A DNA stretch of 64,000 nt from positions 2,807,501-2,871,500 of the forward strand of contig NZ_CP132543.1 of assembly GCF_030845195.1 (NCBI RefSeq), read 5' to 3'. The translations under genes and the position numbers were made by a program. Numbering within the stretch: the stretch's first letter is position 1; each line of letters opens with the position of its first letter. The notes beneath the pieces are model-generated. The model saw only the letters and a program-made list of their open reading frames with translations. It searched no databases and was not told the origin of the DNA. Source of the DNA: Sanyastnella coralliicola. Its GTDB lineage: Bacteria > Bacteroidota > Bacteroidia > Flavobacteriales_D > Sanyastnellaceae. Of this stretch, positions 8,380-17,706 are shown piece after piece.

Positions 8380-10920
8380 GTTCACAGATAGCTGACGCAT
8401 TCCCCAATCACGCACGTAAAACGCCATGCGGAAATCATTTACCAAGTATGAAGGAATCACACGCTCGCTATTAGAAGTGTTATCAAGGTACTGCTCACTC
8501 ACATACTTCGTCTGCCATGCAGCTTCCGCGCTAAGACGGCCACGCTGAAGGAAGGTGTAAATCACCTGTGCCGAAGCGATCAAGTCTGGAGAGAAGGAAA
8601 TATCAGTCTCTCCGAGTTCTGTCTCTTGGAAGGCATTCACATCGTAATCGAAGATCAATTCAGTGAAATCTTGAATCTTGTTCTGGCTGTAAGTTGCATT
8701 TGCTACAAGCAATAAACGACGGAATGGACGGTATCCAAATTCTGCCTCCACCCCTCTTCTGTAGCTCTCTGCTACGTTCGTGCGCACAGGCGTACCCACA
8801 TCATTCAGATCTCCTGTCAATACGAGCTGATCAGTGTAGTTCATATTATAGAAGTTCAACAAGAAGTTGTAGCGTGGCATCATGCGGCGGTAACCGAATT
8901 CAAGGTCTCCCATTTGCTCTGGACGTGGAGCTTCACCATCAAGTGCATCGATGTAATCGTTACGCGTTGGTTCGCGATTTCCGATAGCATACGAAGCGTA
9001 TACCATGTTATTACGGTTCACATCGAACGAGAAACCAACCTTCGGATTGAAGAAGTTCAGTGTATCTGTTACGTCAATAGCAATCAAATCAGCATCGATT
9101 CCTGACGCCTCATACGTCACTTGACGCACCTGAAGATCTGCGTAAACATTCATGCGACGGTTCAAGAGGTAATTCACCTTCAAGTACGAGTTGAAGTCTG
9201 TCTTGAAACCGTTGTTCAAGTAGTAGAAATCTTGGTACTCAGAGTTGTTCGGGTGCTCCATCCAAATAATCTCACCGAAGTGGTCTCCATCGTATGCGTT
9301 CCATGCTCCACCAAGTACTGCGTTCAATTGATCGTTATCAAAACGACGTGTGAAGTCAAGTGACCAAGTGGCACCGTAGAAATCATTCTCCAGCCAACGA
9401 CGACGAATCACGTCACTCGTTGAAATCTGAGCGATCGAGTTTAGCAAAGGATTTCCGCTCCCATCAGTAATTGGGTCACCGTTTTGATCCGTCACTACCG
9501 TGTGGCTGATTTCCACTTCATCCCAATCATAGTTGTTATTGAAAGTCGTGTTCGTCGGGTTTCCATCCAGATCTTCTGCGTCTGCAAATTGCTGCACAGC
9601 ATTCAAGATGATGTTGTCAATGTTGTAGATGCTCAAATCATCGCTAGCGCGGAATTGCTCAAAGTAACCACGACCATAAGTGTAGTGACCTGCTGCACGG
9701 AAAACCAACCCGCTACCGAAATCATAAGCGAAGTGCAGCTGGTAGTGGTCTTGCGCATAGTTGTCTACCTCATTCTCGTAGGTGTAATAGTTCGATTGAC
9801 GACCTAGGTTCACCATATCATCAATCTGCTGTTCTGAGTAAAAGTTATTGGCACCCCACTCTCTAATTTCAGCTTCACTTCCATCCAAGGCTACTTCAGG
9901 AACACCCCACCATGCTTGGTAAGTTTCTTCACGTCCACCGAACACCAATCCTTTGATGCTTACGCGTCCTTTATTGTACTGTCCGTTCAAGAAGTAGCTC
10001 TTCAAGTCACTTGATGCCCGGTCAATGTATCCGTCAGAAGTGATCTGTGACAGACGCCCTTCAATGGCAAAACCATTCGGCATCAACCCGCTTCCAAATT
10101 CTACCGTGTGGCGGAAGGTGTTGAATGACCCGACGCTGTTGGTAATCTCAGCAAAGGCTTGCGGTGCCATACGGTCAGTACGAAGCCCGATAGAACCACC
10201 GAAAGCACCTGCTCCGTTGGTTGAAGAACCCACACCACGCTGAATACTCACATTGTCAATGGATGAAGAGAAGTCTGGAAGGTTCACCCAGAACACCCCT
10301 TGTGACTCCGGATCATTGTATGGAATCCCGTTGATGGTCACATTGATTCGGCTCTGATCGCTACCGCGGATACGCAATCCGGTGTATCCAATTCCTGCAC
10401 CTGCATCAGACGTTGTCACGATCGATGGTGTAAAGCGAAGGAGGATTGGTAGATCTTGTCCGTTATTCAACTTATCCAGTTGAGCCGCACTTACGTCTGA
10501 AGAGGCAAATACCCCATTCTCTGGAGCTGACCCCGTCACTGCGATAGAGGCTGTAGACAGATTAATGATCTTCTCTTCCATGACAGGCAAGACAAGAGGA
10601 TAGTCAGTAATGTCTTGTTGCGAAGCCATTGTGGCATCCACCGACACTACTTGTCCGGCTTTCACCGTCGCCTTCTTTTGCATTGGCTGGTACCCCACCA
10701 ACTTGAACTCAAGTGTATACTCACCCGGATCCACTTGGATTTGGTAATACCCGTCTAAGTCAGTGGTTGCACCTAGCTCAGTGCCCATTACATAGACCGT
10801 AGCAAATGGTAAAGATTCATTTGAATTTCCATCGACCAAGCGACCCTTGATCGTTCCTTTTTGCGCGAGCGCCGCGCTCGAGAATAGTAGGACTAATAGT
10901 CCCAGTAATACTCGTCTCAT
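8233..10920 (-). CDS. TonB-dependent outer membrane receptor, TPP-riboswitch controlled (thiamine uptake)
   Basis: An 895-residue outer membrane receptor. The order is: signal peptide (MRRVLLGLLVLLFSSAALAQ), a carboxypeptidase-regulatory-like beta domain (GTIKGRLVDGNSNESLPFATVYV, about residues 22-105), a plug domain (about 155-260, with LRIRGSDQSRINVTINGIPYND) and a 22-strand barrel ending in the typical aromatic GLTLRF. Such receptors import scarce ligands using TonB and the proton motive force. Its leader holds a TPP riboswitch, so the ligand is most likely thiamine or a thiamine precursor, as predicted for THI-element-controlled receptors in Bacteroidota. No inner-membrane thiamine transporter (PnuT) or thiamine gene is adjacent. 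Confidence 0.93.
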   Translation of the reverse strand: MRRVLLGLLVLLFSSAALAQKGTIKGRLVDGNSNESLPFATVYVMGTELGATTDLDGYYQIQVDPGEYTLEFKLVGYQPMQKKATVKAGQVVSVDATMASQQDITDYPLVLPVMEEKIINLSTASIAVTGSAPENGVFASSDVSAAQLDKLNNGQDLPILLRFTPSIVTTSDAGAGIGYTGLRIRGSDQSRINVTINGIPYNDPESQGVFWVNLPDFSSSIDNVSIQRGVGSSTNGAGAFGGSIGLRTDRMAPQAFAEITNSVGSFNTFRHTVEFGSGLMPNGFAIEGRLSQITSDGYIDRASSDLKSYFLNGQYNKGRVSIKGLVFGGREETYQAWWGVPEVALDGSEAEIREWGANNFYSEQQIDDMVNLGRQSNYYTYENEVDNYAQDHYQLHFAYDFGSGLVFRAAGHYTYGRGYFEQFRASDDLSIYNIDNIILNAVQQFADAEDLDGNPTNTTFNNNYDWDEVEISHTVVTDQNGDPITDGSGNPLLNSIAQISTSDVIRRRWLENDFYGATWSLDFTRRFDNDQLNAVLGGAWNAYDGDHFGEIIWMEHPNNSEYQDFYYLNNGFKTDFNSYLKVNYLLNRRMNVYADLQVRQVTYEASGIDADLIAIDVTDTLNFFNPKVGFSFDVNRNNMVYASYAIGNREPTRNDYIDALDGEAPRPEQMGDLEFGYRRMMPRYNFLLNFYNMNYTDQLVLTGDLNDVGTPVRTNVAESYRRGVEAEFGYRPFRRLLLVANATYSQNKIQDFTELIFDYDVNAFQETELGETDISFSPDLIASAQVIYTFLQRGRLSAEAAWQTKYVSEQYLDNTSNSERVIPSYLVNDFRMAFYVRDWGMRQLSVNLMVNNVLDETYVNNGYTYGFIDGGSRIHEEFFYPQAGRNYLVGLTLRF

Positions 10921-10952
10921 GTTGTAACTAAATTTTCTGTTAACTCCCGACA

Positions 10953-10969
10953 GTGTTCAGGGGGAACAC
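10953..10969 (-). promoter_or_regulatory. hairpin in the expression platform of the TPP riboswitch
   Basis: GTGTTC and GAACAC form a 6-base stem with a CCCCT loop, between the aptamer and the ATG at 10920. A competing pairing of the CCC and GGG blocks nearby is also possible. No T-run follows, which favours control of translation over transcription termination, but this is inference. Confidence 0.4.
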
Positions 10970-10974
10970 GTCAA

Positions 10975-11072
10975 TCATTAAACCCGCTCCCTTCCCAGCA
11001 TAACCCGGGCAGGTTCGAAGGGTATAATCTCAGCCATCCACAACGTTTTGTTTTAGGCACCCCTGTTTGAGA
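10975..11072 (-). ncRNA. TPP (thiamine pyrophosphate) riboswitch
   Basis: On the minus strand the conserved THI-box blocks appear in order: AGGGGTGCC, then GGCTGAGA, ACCCTTCGAACCTG, GGGTTATGC, and GAAGGGAG. These are the pyrimidine-sensing (GGCTGAGA) and diphosphate-sensing (GAACCTG...ATGC) segments of the thiM/thiC-type aptamer. It sits just after a Bacteroidota-type promoter and ends about 55 bases before the start of the TonB-dependent receptor, so it would lower receptor synthesis when TPP is plentiful. The edges are approximate. Confidence 0.95.
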
Positions 11073-11077
11073 CGGGG

Positions 11078-11106
11078 CAAAGGTATTTAATCCCTTTAGG
11101 AATCAA
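11078..11106 (-). promoter_or_regulatory. promoter of the riboswitch-receptor transcript (TTG-N18-TACCTTTG)
   Basis: TACCTTTG (11078-11085) is a perfect TAnnTTTG -7 element of Bacteroidota, with TTG (11104-11106) 18 bases upstream. The predicted start near 11071 lies a few bases before the riboswitch, which supports both calls. Confidence 0.8.
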
Positions 11107-11235
11107 TAACTGATAAACGATAATCTATAACTCTCCATCTTGGAATCGATAAACAATAAACGATAGTCTATAACTCAGAACCAATAACTAACAACTAAAT
11201 ACTAATGACCAACAACTAATAGCTAGAGACTAACG
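11101..11235. repeat. degenerate 7-base tandem repeat tract (left of the four-helix gene)
   Basis: The tract can be cut into consecutive 7-base words: AACCAAT AACTAAC, then AACTAAA TACTAAT GACCAAC AACTAAT, and so on, preceded by AACGATA/ATCTATA words. The words vary at two or three positions but keep the phase. It contains the word GATAAACGATAATCTATAAC (11112-11131), which recurs inverted on the other side of the next gene. Confidence 0.8.
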
Positions 11236-11353
11236 GCCTATGATTTCATTGTAGATTCTTGATTGCACTGAACTTATTCTTCATCTATGAACTTTAGAAC
11301 CACACCCATAAAGTAGATGCGGTGGGTGTTGGATTTCCACATACTATTGTTGC
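11236..11353. other. intergenic segment with no recognisable gene
   Basis: Between the repeat tract and the four-helix gene is a plain AT-rich stretch. I see no ORF, RNA fold or clear TAnnTTTG promoter in it. It presumably carries the promoter of the four-helix gene. Confidence 0.5.
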
Positions 11354-11740
11354 ATGCCTTACAAATATCATCACATGAAAGTGTGGCATGACTCAGCTGA
11401 TTTGGTCAAAAAATGTTATGAATTGATAGCGGAATCAGCTGATCCACAAGACTTCTATTTCTTCAATCAAATGAAGCGCGCGTCTACTTCAATTTGTTTC
11501 AATCTTGCTGAAGGATCTGGGGCGGGAAGTGACAAGCTCATGCGGCGTCATGTGAATATTGCGATTGGCTCTGCTTTTGAACTGGCTAATCAGCTAGAAA
11601 TTGGCATGAAGATCAATCATTGGTCCCCCGAACAAACAAGACCTCTTCTATATGCTTTAGACGAGGTCATCAGACAACTCTTTGGCCTCAAAAGACACCT
11701 TTCTAGGTCAATCGATAACGACGCTAATGGTGGAAAATAG
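11354..11740 (+). CDS. four-helix bundle protein (23S rRNA intervening-sequence protein family)
   Basis: A 128-residue helical protein of the S23/IVP family. Visible markers are KVWHDSADLVKKCYELI in helix 1, QMKRASTSICFNLAEGSG in helix 2, and a C-terminal LDEVIRQLFGLKRHL helix. Founding members are encoded by intervening sequences in 23S rRNA of Leptospira and Coxiella; in Bacteroidota such genes are often solitary, as here (no rRNA nearby). A relative, Avd, works with diversity-generating reverse transcriptases, but none is present. The gene stands alone between two repeat tracts that share an inverted word, hinting at a mobile or domesticated cassette. The molecular role is unknown. Confidence 0.88.
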   Translation: MPYKYHHMKVWHDSADLVKKCYELIAESADPQDFYFFNQMKRASTSICFNLAEGSGAGSDKLMRRHVNIAIGSAFELANQLEIGMKINHWSPEQTRPLLYALDEVIRQLFGLKRHLSRSIDNDANGGK

Positions 11741-11868
11741 TTGTTGGTTATGGGTTGTTGGTTATGGGTTGTTGGTTGTTGGTTGTTGGTTGTTGGTTCT
11801 AGATTATCGTTTATCGATTTTCAATTCCAACCGGGCGGTTATAGATTATCGTTTATCGATTTTCGATT
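11741..11868. repeat. degenerate 7-base tandem repeats and inverted word (right of the four-helix gene)
   Basis: Begins right at the stop codon of the four-helix gene with GGTTGTT/GGTTATG heptads (about eight words), then two copies of AGATTATCGTTTATCGATTTT-type sequence (first at about 11810, second at about 11842). These are the inverse of the GATAAACGATAATCT word at 11112-11126. The cysQ stop lies at the end of the tract. Confidence 0.8.
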
Positions 11869-12661
11869 ACTCCGCGAGAAATGACGGATTCACAAGCCTC
11901 CCATCCACATAGTCCAAATCCTCTCCACCCTCCATCTGGACAATCTTCTTTCCGACCGATCTGAGGATGGCGTCTCCTGCTGCGGTGTCCCAGATCATGC
12001 AGGGAGAGAAGCGGGGGTAGAGGTGCGCTTCGCCGAGGGCGAGTTTGCAGAATTTGAGTGAGCTGCCTGCGCGAATGACTTGAAGGTCTGGATGCTTTTG
12101 GCGGATTTCTTTGAGGTAATTGAGGGTGTTCTCTTTCAGGTGAGATCGACTCACTACAGCGGTGTGTGGGATATCTAATGTCGGTATCTCCGTGGTGAAA
12201 GAAGTTTCCGAAGGGAAGGTCTCTCGGCAATCTGATTGGGTGAAGCCAAGAGATGCTAATCCGAGATATGCCTTGTTGACCCTTGGGTGAACGATGACAC
12301 CTAGGATAGGTGTTCCCTGGTGGATGAGGCCTATGTTGATGGTGAAGTCTGGACGACCGGCGATAAATTCTTTCGTGCCATCTAAAGGATCGACTACCCA
12401 GAAACGTTCATGTGATGAGCGGGCATACATATCTGCTCGGGAACCTTCTTCGGAGACGATGAGTAGTTCTGATTTTTTGAGGGTGGCTGTAATCAGATTG
12501 TCGGCAGCTATATCTGCTTCGGTGACTGGAGAGGCGTCGTCTTTGTATTCCGTTTTGAAGCCGCGCTCTTGAAACTCCACAAGGACCGGTGCTACTTTGG
12601 AAGCCGCTTCATAGGCAAGCTTCAGTAGTTCTAGATCACTCATGTTTGTTTGTTTCTCCAT
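11867..12661 (-). CDS. cysQ: 3'(2'),5'-bisphosphate nucleotidase CysQ
   Basis: A 264-residue member of the inositol monophosphatase fold that removes the 3' phosphate of PAP/PAPS, protecting sulfate assimilation and other PAP-sensitive enzymes. The metal-binding motif WVVDPLDGTKEFI (about residues 88-100), the EEGS motif and the C-terminal WDTAAGDAIL motif are all intact. An upstream EAD element (VTEADIAAD) fits the family. It sits 14 bases downstream of rsgA on the same strand. The gap between them holds an exact copy of the 13-mer TTCCGCGCTAGCG, the only copy outside a gene. Confidence 0.95.
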   Translation of the reverse strand: MEKQTNMSDLELLKLAYEAASKVAPVLVEFQERGFKTEYKDDASPVTEADIAADNLITATLKKSELLIVSEEGSRADMYARSSHERFWVVDPLDGTKEFIAGRPDFTINIGLIHQGTPILGVIVHPRVNKAYLGLASLGFTQSDCRETFPSETSFTTEIPTLDIPHTAVVSRSHLKENTLNYLKEIRQKHPDLQVIRAGSSLKFCKLALGEAHLYPRFSPCMIWDTAAGDAILRSVGKKIVQMEGGEDLDYVDGRLVNPSFLAE

Positions 12662-12675
12662 TCCGCGCTAGCGAG

Positions 12676-13599
12676 TTAACGGTAAGGACCTTCATCCTCG
12701 TGATACATCATTAGGTAATTCTCAAATCGAGAAACGCTGACCTCACCATGCTCAACCGCCTGTTTCACGGCACATCCAGGCTCATTAATATGGAGGCAGT
12801 TGTTGAACTTACACTCTGGAAGCAAGGCGAACATTTCTGGGAAATGATGGTGCAATTCTTCTTTTGGAAGGTCAACCAAACCAAATCCTTTGATTCCTGG
12901 AGTGTCGATGATGAAGCCGCCTGATGGTAGTTCATGCATTTCAGCGAAGGTGGTCGTGTGCCTTCCCTTCAAATGGTATTCAGAGACTTCAGCGGTTCGA
13001 ATGTCAGCATCGGGAATCAGTTGATTGATCAGGGTGCTCTTCCCTACCCCCGAGTGGCCAGAGACCATATTGATCTTTCCTTTCATGGCCTCCGCCAAGG
13101 TGTCAACGCCGATGCCCTCACTAGCTACCGATTCCGCGATAGCGTAACCCGCATCTTCATAAATCTGAGTCAGCTCTGCTTGTGTAGCTTTGGCCTGCTC
13201 GTCATAAACGTCAATCTTGTTGAACACGATAGTCACCGGCACGCCATAGGCATCAGCCGTGACGAGGAAGCGATCAATGAAACCAGTACTTGTAGCAGGT
13301 TGTGCCAGGGTAACGACGAGGAATGCGTGGTCAATATTGCTGGCCACGATGTGCGCCTGTTTGCTCAGATTGACACTCTTTCGAATGATGTAGTTCTGGC
13401 GATCATGGATTACGCTGATCACCCCGGTACCATCAACATCAATCTCGAAGCCAACCCGGTCACCTACGGCAAGGGGATTGGTGGTCTTAATCCCCGCCAA
13501 GCGGAATTTACCTTTGATCTGACAATCGATGATCTCACCGTTTTCTTGTCTGACCTCACACCACTTCCCAGTAGATTTTATGACGAGTCCTTCCTGCAT
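12676..13599 (-). CDS. rsgA: ribosome small subunit-dependent GTPase RsgA
   Basis: A 307-residue circularly permuted GTPase that helps mature the 30S subunit. Order: N-terminal OB fold (about 1-75), then the G4 motif NKID, the G1 motif GHSGVGKST (about 178-186), the G3 motif DTPGIKGFG, and a C-terminal zinc knuckle with CKFNNC, H and GCAVK. That permuted G4-G1-G3 order is diagnostic. A TATCTTTG -7 element lies at 13610-13617, only 11 bases before ATG 13599, so the mRNA would have a very short leader. Divergent from gldA. Confidence 0.97.
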   Translation of the reverse strand: MQEGLVIKSTGKWCEVRQENGEIIDCQIKGKFRLAGIKTTNPLAVGDRVGFEIDVDGTGVISVIHDRQNYIIRKSVNLSKQAHIVASNIDHAFLVVTLAQPATSTGFIDRFLVTADAYGVPVTIVFNKIDVYDEQAKATQAELTQIYEDAGYAIAESVASEGIGVDTLAEAMKGKINMVSGHSGVGKSTLINQLIPDADIRTAEVSEYHLKGRHTTTFAEMHELPSGGFIIDTPGIKGFGLVDLPKEELHHHFPEMFALLPECKFNNCLHINEPGCAVKQAVEHGEVSVSRFENYLMMYHEDEGPYR

Positions 13600-13690
13600 T
13601 CGTTGGGCACAAAGATAACCACCGAGGTCAGACTTACTTACGATTGTGATTCTGTAAATAATAAGTTTCGTAGGCTATGCGTAGTAATTG

Positions 13691-13698
13691 TAAGTTTG
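13691..13698 (+). promoter_or_regulatory. candidate -7 element of the gldA promoter (TAAGTTTG)
   Basis: A perfect TAnnTTTG element 21 bases before the gldA ATG. No clear TTG lies at the standard distance, so the -33 part is weak. It supports the downstream start at 13720. Confidence 0.45.
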
Positions 13699-13719
13699 TC
13701 ACAGAGAAAAGAACAGCAG

Positions 13720-14634
13720 ATGTCGATCAGCATTAGTGGCGTAAGTAAACTATACGGAGAGCAGAAAGCACTGGATGAAGTGAGTTTCGAGATCTCTACT
13801 GGCGAAGTAGTTGGATTCCTCGGACCCAATGGAGCCGGTAAGTCAACGATGATGAAGATCATCACATGCTATCTTCCTCCTGACGGTGGGAAGGCCGAAG
13901 TCTGTGGCCGCAATGTCATGGAAGACTCGATTGAAGTACGCAAACGCGTTGGATATCTTCCTGAGCACAATCCGCTGTATCTCGACATGTACGTGAAAGA
14001 GTTTCTTGATTTCATTGGAGGCATCCACAAGATCAAGAACCGTCGTGAGCGCGTCAATGAAATGATCGACTTAGTTGGTTTAGGACGTGAGCAACACAAA
14101 AAGATTGGTGCCCTTTCAAAAGGATACCGTCAGCGTGTTGGACTTGCTCAAGCCATGATCCACGATCCTGAAGTGCTCATTCTCGATGAGCCTACCAGTG
14201 GTCTTGATCCGAACCAACTTGTAGAGATCCGAGACCTCATCACTCAGATTGGAGAATCAAAAACGGTGATGCTGTCTACTCACATCATGCAGGAGGTTGA
14301 AGCCTTGTGTAGCCGTGTGATCATCATCAACCAGGGGAACATTGTCGCCGATGCCCCAACACAAGAACTCCAAAAGATGACAGGACGTGAAACGAAGACC
14401 ATCACGGTTGAGTTTGCGCAAGATGTCAAAGCTTCCGCGCTAGCGAAGATTGATAATATCAGCAATGTCAAAGAACTCCCTGATGGAAGCTTCTCACTGA
14501 CATCGAACGGAGACTTAGACCCGAGAAAAGCCATTTCTATCTGGGCAGTTCAGAATGACGTTCTTATCCTCACCCTACGTGAAGACGAAGTGAGCCTAGA
14601 AGACGTCTTCAAGCAATTGACGACCTCGAAATAA
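13720..14634 (+). CDS. gldA: gliding motility ABC transporter ATP-binding protein GldA
   Basis: A 304-residue ABC ATPase. The frame is open far upstream (to 12934) only because it lies antisense to rsgA; ATG 13720 gives the family start (MSISISGVSKLYG). Motifs: Walker A GPNGAGKS (about 37-44), signature LSKGYRQR (about 132), Walker B VLILDEPTSGLDPNQL (about 152) and a switch His in STHIMQEVEALC. GYLPEHNPLYLDMYVKEFL and this C-terminal part closely follow GldA of Flavobacterium johnsoniae, which with membrane subunits GldF and GldG supports gliding. gldF and gldG are not in the window. It carries a 13-mer at 14433. Confidence 0.88.
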   Translation: MSISISGVSKLYGEQKALDEVSFEISTGEVVGFLGPNGAGKSTMMKIITCYLPPDGGKAEVCGRNVMEDSIEVRKRVGYLPEHNPLYLDMYVKEFLDFIGGIHKIKNRRERVNEMIDLVGLGREQHKKIGALSKGYRQRVGLAQAMIHDPEVLILDEPTSGLDPNQLVEIRDLITQIGESKTVMLSTHIMQEVEALCSRVIIINQGNIVADAPTQELQKMTGRETKTITVEFAQDVKASALAKIDNISNVKELPDGSFSLTSNGDLDPRKAISIWAVQNDVLILTLREDEVSLEDVFKQLTTSK

Positions 14635-14656
14635 GGTCTTCCATTCTCGTCGATTC

Positions 14657-15007
14657 ATGAAAGAACTAGACGATTTCTACTTCCGCCAAGACGAGCCGAA
14701 TCAATCGTGCTTCCTCGCACTTCGCCAAATTATTCTGAACATCCATCCAGAAATGACCGCCACATTCAAATACGGCGGACCCTGCTTCCTATACAAAAGG
14801 AAGATGTTGGTCTACCTCTGGCGTGATAAGAAACAAGACATCCCCTACATCCTCTTCGTTGACGGCGGAAAAATCGACCATCCTCTCCTCATCCAAGGAG
14901 ACCGCAAACGCATGAAGGTGTTTTACGTTGACCCCACGAAGGATTTGCAGGTGGAGTTGATTGAGGAGTTGTTGGGGATGGCGATTGAAGTGAAGGAGAA
15001 TTCCTGA
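14657..15007 (+). CDS. DUF1801-family protein
   Basis: A 116-residue cytosolic protein beginning 22 bases after gldA. It shows the YdhG-like/DUF1801 pattern: a helix ALRQIILNIHPEMTATFKYGGPCFLYKRKMLVYL followed by a strand with PYILFVDGGKIDHPLL. The family is small, alpha/beta and of unknown function, sometimes linked to stress regulons. It may be cotranscribed with gldA. Confidence 0.75.
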   Translation: MKELDDFYFRQDEPNQSCFLALRQIILNIHPEMTATFKYGGPCFLYKRKMLVYLWRDKKQDIPYILFVDGGKIDHPLLIQGDRKRMKVFYVDPTKDLQVELIEELLGMAIEVKENS

Positions 15008-15008
15008 A

Positions 15009-15053
15009 CGTGGTACGTGGTTCGTGGTTCGTGGTTCGTGGTTCGTGGTTCGT
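15009..15053. repeat. 7-base tandem repeat (GTGGTTC)n
   Basis: Six nearly identical heptads, GTGGTAC then GTGGTTC several times, starting at the end of the DUF1801 gene. Next to it come AAATAAT/GAATGAT heptads (15054-15100). Confidence 0.85.
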
Positions 15054-15100
15054 TAGAATAATAAATAATGATTCGTAAATAATGAATGATGAATTTAGTG

Positions 15101-15145
15101 ATCAGCTTATGCTGAGCCTTCATTCAACATTCAATATTCCTTCGG
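15101..15145. repeat. small palindrome between heptad tracts
   Basis: TCAGC-TTAT-GCTGA forms a five-base stem and tetraloop, followed by ATTCAAC/ATTCAAT heptads. The arrangement heptads, palindrome, heptads is also seen near 34.7 kb. Confidence 0.5.
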
Positions 15146-15214
15146 TCAACCGTCCACAGTCCACGGTCCACCAACAACGAACCAATAACCAAGTACCAAG
15201 CACTAAATACCAAT
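15146..15214. repeat. 7-base tandem repeats (CCGTCCA, then AACCAAT-like words)
   Basis: Reads as CCGTCCA CAGTCCA CGGTCCA, then ACCAACA, AATAACC, AAGTACC, AAGCACT, AAATACC words. The CCGTCCA word is the complement of the GGACGGT array at 44.7 kb. Confidence 0.8.
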
Positions 15215-15215
15215 C

Positions 15216-15240
15216 AAAAAAAAACCCCGCATATGCGGGG
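15216..15240 (-). terminator. intrinsic terminator of the groES-groEL operon
   Basis: A perfect 16-base palindrome CCCCGCATATGCGGGG (15225-15240) is followed, on the minus strand, by nine T bases (A-run 15216-15224 as written). It lies 25 bases after the groEL stop. Confidence 0.9.
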
Positions 15241-15264
15241 CTTTAATCCTATCAAGAAGAACGC

Positions 15265-16911
<1,647 letters not shown>

Positions 16912-16927
16912 CTAGTTTGTGAATAGG

Positions 16928-17203
16928 TTAAACGATCGCGAAGATGTCAGCCTCGCGCATGATGAGGTAGTCTTTACCTTCGATGCTGATCTCTGTTCCA
17001 GAGTACTTTCCGTAGAGAACATTATCACCTACAGTAACTGTAAGTGGTTCATCTGGTTTCCCATTTCCAACGGCAACGATAGTTCCGCGTTGTGGCTTTT
17101 CTTTTGCCGAGTCAGGAATGATGATTCCGCTGGCAGTTTTTTCTTCTGCAGGAGCCGGTTCTACAAGAACTCGGTCTGCCAATGGTTTTACGTTTACTGA
17201 CAT
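16928..17203 (-). CDS. groS: 10 kDa co-chaperonin GroES
   Basis: A 91-residue co-chaperonin that caps GroEL. Recognisable segments are [12 protein letters not shown], the mobile loop ([19 protein letters not shown]), GTIVAVG and [11 protein letters not shown]. It is first in the groES-groEL operon. Upstream lies the secG terminator and a 106-base leader. Neither a CIRCE repeat nor a TAnnTTTG promoter is seen there; a sigma-54-like box is a weak candidate. Confidence 0.98.
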   Translation of the reverse strand: MSVNVKPLADRVLVEPAPAEEKTASGIIIPDSAKEKPQRGTIVAVGNGKPDEPLTVTVGDNVLYGKYSGTEISIEGKDYLIMREADIFAIV

Positions 17204-17249
17204 TTTGGTTCGATTAATTGAATTTCAAAATTGTTTGCATCTCCTCACT

Positions 17250-17266
17250 GTCAGATTTTGTGCCAA
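17250..17266 (-). promoter_or_regulatory. weak sigma-54-like promoter candidate for groES
   Basis: The minus strand reads TTGGCACAAAATCTGAC. TGGCAC is a good -24 element, but the -12 position has GA in place of GC. It is the only promoter-like box in the groES leader, and a sigma-54 activator gene lies a few genes upstream. Low certainty. Confidence 0.25.
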
Positions 17267-17309
17267 TTCATGTTTTCGGTCAGAAGTGGTAAAAACGACA
17301 GTTTCGGAC

Positions 17310-17345
17310 AAAAAAAATGTCAGCATGCGTGACATACTGACATTT
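17310..17345 (-). terminator. intrinsic terminator after secG
   Basis: AAATGTCAG (17315-17323) and CTGACATTT (17337-17345) form a 9-base stem, followed on the minus strand by a run of T bases. It starts 20 bases after the secG stop and separates secG from the groES operon. Confidence 0.8.
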
Positions 17346-17364
17346 ACTATGGTCGATGTTAATC

Positions 17365-17697
17365 TTATTCTACTGGAGCAGCGTCTCCGCCTTCTAGGTC
17401 ACCAGCTCCTTCAGCATCAAATGCCGGAGCAGTGATGGCATCTTCTTGGAAGCTTCCGTCATCTGTTGACACACCTCCATCGTACCAAGCGGCAGATGCC
17501 ATACAAAGCACGAACAATGCAATGGTAAGGTACCAAGTTGACTTCTCTAGGAAATCAGTTGTCTTCTGCACGCCACCGATTTGGCTCGCTCCCTGGAATC
17601 CTGTTGCTAGTCCGCCACCCTTTGGGTTCTGAACTAGAATAACCACGCCTAGCAAAAAGCATACGATCAGGATCAAAACTATGATGAAAGTACCCAT
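17365..17697 (-). CDS. secG: preprotein translocase subunit SecG
   Basis: A 110-residue inner membrane protein with two membrane helices (about residues 2-22 and 55-75), part of SecYEG. Typical are the VVILVQNPKGGGLATGFQG loop and the TDFLEKSTW segment between the helices. The C-terminal 30 residues are acidic and low in complexity. It follows the Glu-rich TPR-like gene by 9 bases, in the lptE-TPR-secG order often seen in Flavobacteriia. Confidence 0.94.
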   Translation of the reverse strand: MGTFIIVLILIVCFLLGVVILVQNPKGGGLATGFQGASQIGGVQKTTDFLEKSTWYLTIALFVLCMASAAWYDGGVSTDDGSFQEDAITAPAFDAEGAGDLEGGDAAPVE

Positions 17698-17706
17698 CTT
17701 TTCCTT

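Noticed and set aside
13610-13617. TATCTTTG as a firm rsgA promoter
   Set aside because: It is only 11 bases from the start codon and has no TTG at a proper distance; mentioned under rsgA but not listed separately.
12934-13719. Long upstream extension of the gldA frame
   Set aside because: It lies antisense to rsgA, whose protein is complete and conserved; the family start is at ATG 13720, with a promoter element just upstream.
17319-17344. TGTCAG inverted repeat as a heat-shock operator of groES
   Set aside because: It is followed by a T-run on the minus strand and is close to the secG stop, so it fits a terminator better.
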